64,000 bases of DNA from Phytohabitans sp037414955 (lineage in GTDB: Bacteria; Actinomycetota; Actinomycetes; Mycobacteriales; Micromonosporaceae). Positions 57,611 to 64,000 of the stretch are shown in pieces. The number at the start of each line of letters is the position of its first letter. Position 1 is the stretch's first letter. The stretch covers positions 62,001 through 126,000 of the forward strand of contig JBBEWH010000017.1 of the NCBI GenBank assembly GCA_037414955.1. Reading direction: 5' to 3'. The translations under genes were made by a program, and so were the position numbers. The notes beneath the pieces were generated by a model that saw only the letters and a program-made list of their open reading frames with translations, did not search any database and had not been told where the DNA came from.

Positions 57611-58906
57611 GTGCGTCTGACTACTGGGATCCGTGCGCTCGGAGCACTCGTTGTCACCGCGGCGCTGCTGGCCGCGACCGCGTGCACCGACGACTCCGGC
57701 GAGGCCGCGAGCCAGGACGAGCAGGTCCAGATCAACGTCTACTGGTGGGGCGGCGAGACCCGGGCTGAGCTGACCGAGAAGGCGCTCAAGCTCTACACCG
57801 AACGCAACCCCACCGTGACGTTCAAGCTGAACTGGCGGGGCAACCAGGGCTACTACGACAACCTCGCCACCCAGGCCGCCGGCCCGGACGCGCCGGACCT
57901 CTTCCAGATCGACGACAACTACCTGACCGAGTACGCCGAGCGGAACGTCACGCTCGACCTCAACCCCTACATCGCGAGCGGCCAGCTCGACATCTCCAAG
58001 CTGCCGCCAAGCCTCGCCCAGTACGGCCAGGTCGGCGGCCGCACGGCGGGCGTCGCCGCCGCGGAGAACACCCCCGCGATGGTGTACAACCGCACGCTGA
58101 TCAAGCGGTTGAACGTGTCCGAGCCCACCATCGGCATGTCCTACGAGCAGCTGTTCACCTGGGCCACCCAGATCACCAACCTCACCAACAGCGAGGTGGC
58201 CGGCACGATGGACCCCTCGGCCGACTACAAGGCGCTGTGGCTGTGGCTGCGCGCGCAGGGCAAGGAGCTCTACAACGGCCGCCAGCTCGGCTTCACCGCG
58301 GCTGACCTGACGAAGTGGTACCAGATGTGGAAGACGGCGCGCGACAACGGCATCGCGCCGAGCATCGAGACCATCCAGGAGGCCAACAGCGGCGACGTGT
58401 CGAAGCAGGCTGTCGCCACCGGCCGGGCCGCCACCTCGTTCATGTGGTCCAACCAGCTCCCCGAGCTGCAGCGCAACACGAAGGACGAACTGGCCCTGGT
58501 GTCCTACCCGGGCGACCCGAAGGCGCAGTGGGCGCGCGCCTCGCTCTACTGGTCGGCGTTCCGCGGCACCCGGCACGCGGACACCGTGGTCGACGTCATC
58601 AACTTCCTGGTCAACGACCCGGATGCGGGCAAGATCCTGGGCACCGAGCGCGGGCTCAGCCCGAACACCGACGTCCGCAAGGCGGTCGCGCAGTCCGCGA
58701 CCGACCAGATCTCCAAAGCCACGATCAACTTCGAGAACACCATCACGCCGAAGTTCGGCGCCGCGCCGGTGCCGCCGCCGAAGGGCCACCCGAAGGTGCG
58801 GTCGCTCCTCGTCACGGCCGCGGAGAGCGTGCAGGCCGGCGAAGCGACGCCGCAGGATGCCGCGGAAAGCCTCGTCCGCGAGGCGAACGCCGCCCTCGCC
58901 TCCTAA
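57611..58906 (+). CDS. Second sugar-binding lipoprotein, paralogue of the one at 53687
   Basis: 431 residues, GTG start. Lipobox LLAATAC with Cys25. It is alignable along the whole length with the first binding protein (INVYWWGGETRAELTEKALK, TMDPSADYKALWLWLRAQGK, WARASLYW), so it is a tandem duplicate diverged in ligand-binding surface. It lacks its own permeases and probably docks on the same pair. It is separated from the operon by element copy 11, which may lower its expression. Confidence 0.92.
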   Translation: MRLTTGIRALGALVVTAALLAATACTDDSGEAASQDEQVQINVYWWGGETRAELTEKALKLYTERNPTVTFKLNWRGNQGYYDNLATQAAGPDAPDLFQIDDNYLTEYAERNVTLDLNPYIASGQLDISKLPPSLAQYGQVGGRTAGVAAAENTPAMVYNRTLIKRLNVSEPTIGMSYEQLFTWATQITNLTNSEVAGTMDPSADYKALWLWLRAQGKELYNGRQLGFTAADLTKWYQMWKTARDNGIAPSIETIQEANSGDVSKQAVATGRAATSFMWSNQLPELQRNTKDELALVSYPGDPKAQWARASLYWSAFRGTRHADTVVDVINFLVNDPDAGKILGTERGLSPNTDVRKAVAQSATDQISKATINFENTITPKFGAAPVPPPKGHPKVRSLLVTAAESVQAGEATPQDAAESLVREANAALAS

Positions 58907-58913
58907 CCCTCAC

Positions 58914-58969
58914 CATGATCAAGGCGTCCTTCAAGTCGTTATAGCTACGTGAGGGACGCCTTGATCATG
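58914..58969. repeat. 56-bp palindromic element (copy 12), between convergent genes
   Basis: CAAGGCG arms, centre diverged (GTTATAGCTAC). Seven bases after the binding-protein stop; its other end supplies the TGA (58965-58967) of the convergent Hsp70-type gene. Confidence 0.95.
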
Positions 58970-61487
58970 AGGGGGCGAAGCGTCCGATGGTGAATTGGCC
59001 CTTGCCGGCACAGGCAAGGTAGACGGTGTTCCAGGAGCAGCTCCACGGCCGGATGTCGTACAGCTGCCCCATCTCGACCACCTTTTCGCTGCCCGCGTGC
59101 AGTCCCGCGATGCTGTAGTCGCCGAGAAACTCGGAGGCGGACCCGAATACGAGCACGTTCCCGCCGTCGATCCGGCCCGCCGCGCCAGGTCGGTCCAGCA
59201 GTTTCTCGCCCTTGTCGTCGAAGACCCGGATGCCGCCCTCGGAGCTGTCGACGTACGCCACCGTCTGATCACCGAAGTGGACGAGGCGGTCGGCCTCGGG
59301 CGCGGGGGCGTGCCACAGATCGCCGCCCTTCTCCAGGTCGACCGCGACCACCTCGGTGGACTCGCTCTCGGCGAGCACGCTGTCCAGCAGGCACAGCCGC
59401 TGCTCGCCGCACATCGCGATCAGGTCGAGCTTGCGGTCGGCGTTGGCCGAGGTGTACAGGTTCACCGGCTCACCCATCGACGACAGGTCGTACGCGGACA
59501 GCCGGTAACCGTTCTGGTCGTCGCTGCCCACGATCAGCCGGCCGTGGTACGCCATCACCTCGTCGTCCGGGTCGGCCACGTTGCCCCGCGTCTTCAGGAC
59601 CTTGCCGGTCACGGCGTCGATCACCCGCGCCGAACGGTCCGCACCGATCTGCACGAGCCGCGGCTCGTCGTCGGTCAGCTGGGCGAACGGCGTACCGTAC
59701 AAATTGGACGGACCGGATACATCGTCCACAGTGCGCGCCTGGTAGACGGCGCTCTCCTTGTTGCCCGGATTGGGCAGCGTCCACCGCTGCTCGCCGCTGT
59801 CCAGATCGAGCCCGACGAGGCGGTGCTCGGTCTGATCCGCGATGACAAACGTGTCCTCCACCGCGAAGGTGCGGTCGGCGCCGGTGATCCGGTTCTTCCA
59901 GAGCTCGTCGCCGGTATCCGGATCGAAGGCGTAGACGTGGTAATACTCCGAAGTGGACGCGTTGTACTCGTAGGCGAGCAGGGCGTCCGGGAGCGGCGTG
60001 ATCCATCCCCACCGCTCGGACGTGGCACTGGACTTCTGAATCCAGCGCGGCTTCGTGGCGGGTGGGTCGATCGCGATGATCTCGAGGTGGTCGTCCTCCG
60101 TGGCGTAGGCCAGATAGGCATGATCGCCATGGAACCCGGTCCACGCGTAGGTCGGCTCTTCCTCGATGTCCACCTGGTACAGATCCGCCACCGGGCTCTC
60201 GAAGTCGATGGCGGGGTACCCGTCACGGGTGATGTAGAGCGTCGCGGCCGTGACGATGCCGACCAGGGCGACCACCGCGGCCGCCAGCCAGATCATCGGC
60301 CGGCGCGGCGGCCGCTTCCGGCCCAGCGGCGCCACCGGCGCCGGAGGTGCCGGGGGTGCCGGGGGTGCCGAGGGCGGGCCCGAGGCGGCCAGCCCGGTCA
60401 GCGCGCCCTCCGCCACCGGCAGCTCCGGCTGCTCCAGCACGGTCGGCGCGATGCCCAGCTCCGCATGCAGCAGGCGGGCCACCAGGGGCACCCGCGACGA
60501 GCCGCCGACGAGGAACAGCCCGGCGAGCTGGTCGGGGCGCAGCCCGCAGCGACCGATCACCGCGCCCGCCTCGACGACGCCCCGGCGCAGCAGCGGGGTG
60601 ATGGCCCGCTCCAGCTCCTCCCGGGTCAGGTGGACGGCCTGCTCGATGCCGGGCACCGCCACTGGGGCGGCCGCGGCCCGGGACAGCATCTCCTTCGCGC
60701 CGCGGATCTCGTCCCAGAGCTGCCGGCGGTTGCGCCACTGCTCGGCCGTGGCCGGCGCCTCGAGCGCCCGCCACGCCGCGGGATGCGCGGGGGCCAGCAG
60801 CCGGCCCAGATGCTCGACGAGCGCGGCATCGAGGTCCAGGCCACCCAGCTCGGCGACGCCGCCGGAGCCGATCACCGTGAACCCGGCTGGCTCGCCATCG
60901 TTACGGACCACCGCGATATCGAGCGTGCCGCCGCCGAAGTCGAAGACCGCGAGGGCCGCGCCCACCGGTACCGGCCGGCGCAGGACGTCGGCGAAGTAGC
61001 GCGCGGCGGCCACCGGCTCCGCGACCAGGCGGGTGCCGCCGTGCGCGACGCCGGTCGGCGGCCAGCCGGCCCGCACGACCGCTGTCGCCAGCACCTCGCG
61101 CCGGCGCGCGCCCCATGCCGCCGGGTAGGTCAGCACCGCCGGCGGCAGGAAGCCGACCGCCTCCACCGCCGCCCGCGCCACGCCACCCAGCACGGCCGCC
61201 AGCAGATCGGCGGTCGGCACCTCGCGGTCGCCGAGCAGCACGCCGGACTCGTCGACGCGGCGCTTCGGGTTCGGCTCGTACCGGGCCGGGTCGGCGCGGC
61301 CCAGCCGCTGCGCGTCCCGGCCCGCGTGCAGCCGGCCGGCACCGTCGAGGTAGGCGGCCGACGGCAGGGTCGGCTGGCCGTCGAAGAGCAGCGGCCGGGT
61401 GCGCCCGTCCGGCCAGCGCAGCACCGCCACCGTGTTCGACGTGCCGAGGTCCACGGCGAGCGCGTAACCGCCGTCCTGCTCCGCCAT
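58965..61487 (-). CDS. Hsp70-like ATPase fused to a transmembrane helix and a beta-propeller
   Basis: 840 residues. The N-terminal 375 residues are an Hsp70 nucleotide-binding domain: phosphate-1 DLGTSNTVAVLRW, phosphate-2 FDFGGGTLDIAV, adenosine motif LFLVGGSSRVPLV. No Hsp70 substrate-binding domain follows. Instead there is a Pro/Ala linker, a basic stretch (GRKRPPRRP), one transmembrane helix near residues 397-418 (IWLAAAVVALVGIVTAATLY) and about 420 residues of PQQ/WD-like propeller repeats (YAFDPDTGDELWKN, VGLDLDSGEQRWTL). The chaperone-like part is cytoplasmic and the propeller outside. Its stop is in element copy 12. Confidence 0.9.
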   Translation of the reverse strand: MAEQDGGYALAVDLGTSNTVAVLRWPDGRTRPLLFDGQPTLPSAAYLDGAGRLHAGRDAQRLGRADPARYEPNPKRRVDESGVLLGDREVPTADLLAAVLGGVARAAVEAVGFLPPAVLTYPAAWGARRREVLATAVVRAGWPPTGVAHGGTRLVAEPVAAARYFADVLRRPVPVGAALAVFDFGGGTLDIAVVRNDGEPAGFTVIGSGGVAELGGLDLDAALVEHLGRLLAPAHPAAWRALEAPATAEQWRNRRQLWDEIRGAKEMLSRAAAAPVAVPGIEQAVHLTREELERAITPLLRRGVVEAGAVIGRCGLRPDQLAGLFLVGGSSRVPLVARLLHAELGIAPTVLEQPELPVAEGALTGLAASGPPSAPPAPPAPPAPVAPLGRKRPPRRPMIWLAAAVVALVGIVTAATLYITRDGYPAIDFESPVADLYQVDIEEEPTYAWTGFHGDHAYLAYATEDDHLEIIAIDPPATKPRWIQKSSATSERWGWITPLPDALLAYEYNASTSEYYHVYAFDPDTGDELWKNRITGADRTFAVEDTFVIADQTEHRLVGLDLDSGEQRWTLPNPGNKESAVYQARTVDDVSGPSNLYGTPFAQLTDDEPRLVQIGADRSARVIDAVTGKVLKTRGNVADPDDEVMAYHGRLIVGSDDQNGYRLSAYDLSSMGEPVNLYTSANADRKLDLIAMCGEQRLCLLDSVLAESESTEVVAVDLEKGGDLWHAPAPEADRLVHFGDQTVAYVDSSEGGIRVFDDKGEKLLDRPGAAGRIDGGNVLVFGSASEFLGDYSIAGLHAGSEKVVEMGQLYDIRPWSCSWNTVYLACAGKGQFTIGRFAPS

Positions 61488-61577
61488 CGCCAGTTCCTCC
61501 CGGGTCGAGGGATACCCGGCCCGGATCTTACGAGGTCAGCGCATGTCCACTGCTTCCGCGCTCCCTCCCGCCTTGCG

Positions 61578-61722
61578 CCAAGAGGGCAGCCCTGTGGGGC
61601 GTGAATTCCGAAGAGGGCTCCCCTATACCCGCCTGGGCGGGTATAGGGCTCCCCTGTTCAGAACGCCGCCCCAAGAGGGCTGCCCTCTTGGGGCGGGAAA
61701 CCCCACAGGGCTGCCCTCTTGG
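61578..61722. repeat. Nested palindromes in the gap between the Hsp70 and rlmB genes
   Basis: An outer perfect 22-bp pair (61578-61599 with 61701-61722, beginning CCAAGAGGGCAGCC) encloses two strong hairpins. These are CCCTATACCCGCC with its complement (61621-61648) and CCGCCCCAAGAGGGC with its complement (61666-61696). AAGAGGGC recurs four times. It begins 30 bases beyond the rlmB stop, in a 265-bp gap with no gene, and could act as a strong terminator or be a small mobile palindrome. Confidence 0.85.
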
Positions 61723-61752
61723 GAAAGGGATGAAGCGGGCGTTTCGGGGTGG

Positions 61753-62862
61753 TCAGGCGGAACGGCGGCGGGTGATTTCGGCGAGGGTGACGGCGGCGGC
61801 CACGCTCGCGTTGAGCGACTCGACCGTCGAGGCCATCGGGATGCTCGCGCGCAGATCGCAGGTCTCGCCCACCAGGCGGGACAGGCCGCGCCCCTCGGAC
61901 CCCACCACGACCACCAGCGGGCCGACGGCCGCCTCCAGCTGGTACAGGTTGGTCTCGCCGTCGGCGTCGAGCCCGACCACGACGAAGCCCTCACGCTGGC
62001 AGGTCTTCAACGCCCGCGTCAGGTTGGTGACCTGCGCCACCGGCAGGCGGGCGGCCGCACCGGCGCTGGTGCGCCACGCGGTGGGCGTCACGCCCGCCGC
62101 ACGCCGCTCGGACAGGAAGACGCCCTGCGCGCCGAAGGCCGCCGCCGACCGGATCACCGCACCGAGGTTGCGCGGATCGGTCACGCCGTCGAGCGCCACC
62201 AGCAGCGGCGTCGGGTGTTCGACGGCCGCGGCGAGCAGGTCGTCGAACGGCTCGTAGGCGAACGGGGGCACCTGCAGGCCGACGCCCTGATGCAGCACGC
62301 CGCCGGTCATGCGGTCGAGCTCGGCGCGGGAGATCTCCAGGATCGGGATGCCCCGGTCGGCCGCGGTGCGGACCAGCTCGTTGACCCGGTCGTCGATATC
62401 GATGCCGTGCGCGACGTAGAGCGCGGTCGCCGGTATCTGCGCGCGCAGCGCCTCGACCACCGGGTTGCGCCCGACGAGCAGCTCGGGGGCGTCCTTGGGG
62501 GGCGTCGAACGGCGCCCCGGGGCGACCTTCGGGCCGGACCTGCCGCCGCCCTTGCCCATGCCCTTGGCGGGCTTCGCGCCGCCGGTGCCGCCGCGGCCCC
62601 AGGTGGTGTTCTTGGTGCCGGGCTGGCCCACCTTCGGCGCGCGACCCTCGGCCGCCGCCGCCTTGCGCTCCTTCTGCTGCTTCCAGGCGGTGCGCTTGGG
62701 CAGATCCTCCGTGCCGGAGTAGCCCTTGTGCCATGGGCGCTCGTCGGCGGGCAGGGTGCGGCCCTTGCCGGCGAGGCCGGCGCGGTTCTTGCCGCCAGAA
62801 CCGACGGTTGCGCCCTTCTTCGAGGTGACGCGCTTGTTACGGCGCTGCGAGTTACCGGGCAT
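61753..62862 (-). CDS. rlmB: 23S rRNA 2'-O-methyltransferase, TrmH/RlmB family
   Basis: 369 residues from the ATG at 62860-62862 (another at 62865). A basic, Gly-rich disordered N-terminal extension of about 125 residues is followed by the substrate-binding LLVGRNPVVEALRA and the SpoU knot domain: DGVTDPRNLGAVIRSA, VVVVGSEGRGLSRLV and IPMASTVESLNASVAAAV. Probably methylates G2251 of 23S rRNA. It overlaps the end of cysS, the common actinobacterial pairing. Confidence 0.93.
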   Translation of the reverse strand: MPGNSQRRNKRVTSKKGATVGSGGKNRAGLAGKGRTLPADERPWHKGYSGTEDLPKRTAWKQQKERKAAAAEGRAPKVGQPGTKNTTWGRGGTGGAKPAKGMGKGGGRSGPKVAPGRRSTPPKDAPELLVGRNPVVEALRAQIPATALYVAHGIDIDDRVNELVRTAADRGIPILEISRAELDRMTGGVLHQGVGLQVPPFAYEPFDDLLAAAVEHPTPLLVALDGVTDPRNLGAVIRSAAAFGAQGVFLSERRAAGVTPTAWRTSAGAAARLPVAQVTNLTRALKTCQREGFVVVGLDADGETNLYQLEAAVGPLVVVVGSEGRGLSRLVGETCDLRASIPMASTVESLNASVAAAVTLAEITRRRSA

Positions 62863-64000
62863 CATCAACCGTCCATCGGGGACCAGAGGGGGTGTCTTCA
62901 ATGTGGATCCCGGCGCGCTTGAGCTGATCGCGGACCGCGTCGGCAGCCGCCCAGTCCTTGCGGGCCCGGGCCTGCGCCCGCTGCTCCAGCGCGAGCGCCA
63001 CCAGCGCGTCCACGACCGGGCGCAGTTCGTCGCCGCGGTCGCCGCCGTGCCAGACCGGGTCGAGCGGGTCGAGGCCGAAGAGGGTCAGCATCGCCCGGAC
63101 GCCACCGAGCGCGCTCCGCACCGCGTCGTCGTCGCCGCCGGCGAGCGCGGTGTTGCCCTCCCGCACGACCTCTTGCAGGCTGGCCATCGCGGCCGACGTG
63201 TTGAGGTCGTCGTTCATCGCCGCGACGAAGTCGCCGGGGAGCGAGCCGGGCGGCACCGCGCCGACCCGCTCGATCGCCCGCTGCACGAAGCCCTCGATGC
63301 GGCGGTAGGCCACCGCCTTCTCCCGGAGCGTCTCGTCCGCGTAGTCGATGCGCGACCGGTAGTGCGGCTCAACGAGGTAGTAGCGCAGCTCGACCGGGCG
63401 GACGCCGAGCGCGGCCACGTGATCGAGGTCGATCACGTTGCCCAGCGACTTGCTCATCTTGGCTTCGCCGAGGTTGAGCAGGGCGTGATGCACCCAGAAC
63501 CGCGCGAACGGCAGCCCGGCGGCGCGGGACTGGGCGACCTCGTTCTCGTGGTGCGGGAACGTCAGGTCGAGCCCGCCGCCGTGGATGTCGAACTCGGCGC
63601 CCAGGTAGCGCCAGCACATCGCGGAGCACTCGATGTGCCAGCCGGGCCGGCCCCGACCCCACGGCGACGGCCAGGTGGCGTCGTCCGGCTCGTCGGGCTT
63701 GGCGCCCTTCCACAGGGCGAAGTCGTTGGCGCAGCGTTTGGCCCGCACGGGACCGTCGTCGGGCGCCTGCATGGCGTCCGGCGTCTGGCCGGACAGCGCG
63801 CCGTAGGCCGGGTAGGAGCGCACGTCGAAATAGACGTCGCCGGAGCCGTCCGACGCCGGATAGGCGTGGCCGCGCTCGATCAGCGTCTTGATCAGCTCGT
63901 GCATCTCCGGGACATGCCCGGTGGCGCGCGGCTCATACGTCGGTGGCAGCACATTGAGCGACCGGTAGGCCGCGCCGAGGACCAACTCGTTCGCATACGC
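62852..64000 (-). CDS. cysS: Cysteinyl-tRNA synthetase, N-terminus outside the window
   Basis: About 383 residues are visible, running off the right edge, so the HIGH motif is not seen. Zinc/Cys-site motifs are GWHIECSAMCWRYLG and LTFPHHENEVAQSRA; the KMSKS loop is AKMSKSLGN. The C-terminal anticodon-binding part ends TVDDAR. It charges tRNA-Cys. The stop overlaps rlmB by 11 bases. Confidence 0.95.
   Translation of the reverse strand, partial: AYANELVLGAAYRSLNVLPPTYEPRATGHVPEMHELIKTLIERGHAYPASDGSGDVYFDVRSYPAYGALSGQTPDAMQAPDDGPVRAKRCANDFALWKGAKPDEPDDATWPSPWGRGRPGWHIECSAMCWRYLGAEFDIHGGGLDLTFPHHENEVAQSRAAGLPFARFWVHHALLNLGEAKMSKSLGNVIDLDHVAALGVRPVELRYYLVEPHYRSRIDYADETLREKAVAYRRIEGFVQRAIERVGAVPPGSLPGDFVAAMNDDLNTSAAMASLQEVVREGNTALAGGDDDAVRSALGGVRAMLTLFGLDPLDPVWHGGDRGDELRPVVDALVALALEQRAQARARKDWAAADAVRDQLKRAGIHIEDTPSGPRWTVDDAR

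Overview
The window is high-GC actinobacterial chromosome. It has bldC, valine dehydrogenase, very long spurious shadow ORFs, GTG starts and a LacI/ABC carbohydrate locus. The secreted-protein types and the gene order point to the Micromonosporaceae; I cannot fix the genus. No rRNA, transposase, integrase or CRISPR array is visible. One tRNA (Thr, anticodon UGU) is present.

Layout. 1-930: a PrsW-type membrane protein (runs off the left edge) and a coupled membrane protein. 1090-8492: a four-gene ABC exporter operon joined by stop/start overlaps. 8551-16217: a housekeeping block in the order bldC, unknown, vdh, DUF3073, purM, purF, SCP2-like. As I recall it, this order also occurs in Streptomyces, but here it is interrupted by a two-gene radical-SAM RiPP locus (11628-12930). 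16340-21477: a membrane protein with a very long Gly/Tyr-rich tail, a DUF3263 protein and an ABC-2 type pair. 21587-25540: an amino-sugar locus (DeoR regulator, SIS protein, ROK kinase, nagA). 25720-27239: hipBA with two operators. 27275-36307: amino-acid permease, PAP2 phosphatase, secreted serine protease, DUF4032 kinase-like protein, RCK channel, secreted protein, and a frameshifted SDH-type protease. 36386-39162: tRNA-Thr, a MsiK/UgpC-type ATPase, and a sigma factor with a downstream membrane protein. 39258-58906: a large pectin/uronate locus. 58965-64000: an Hsp70-transmembrane-propeller fusion, rlmB and cysS (runs off the right edge).

The pectin/uronate locus reads as one system. Three secreted PL1 pectate lyases cut polygalacturonate. 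An ABC importer (two paralogous binding proteins, two permeases, no ATPase of its own) brings products in. The ATPase is probably the orphan at 36716. UxaC, a mannitol-dehydrogenase-family reductase, an L-fuconate-dehydratase-like enolase, two Gfo/Idh oxidoreductases and an aldehyde dehydrogenase degrade the uronates. A LacI regulator sits at the divergent promoter, where TGCAAA/TTTGCA sites overlap both promoters; related sites lie upstream of the lyases.

The most unusual structure is a family of twelve 56-bp near-perfect palindromes with CATGATC/GATCATG ends. Eleven lie at gene 3' ends, their stems covary, and at least four genes use the element's terminal TGA as their stop codon. Two further hairpin families and nested palindromes add to a DNA-structure layer not explained by the genes.
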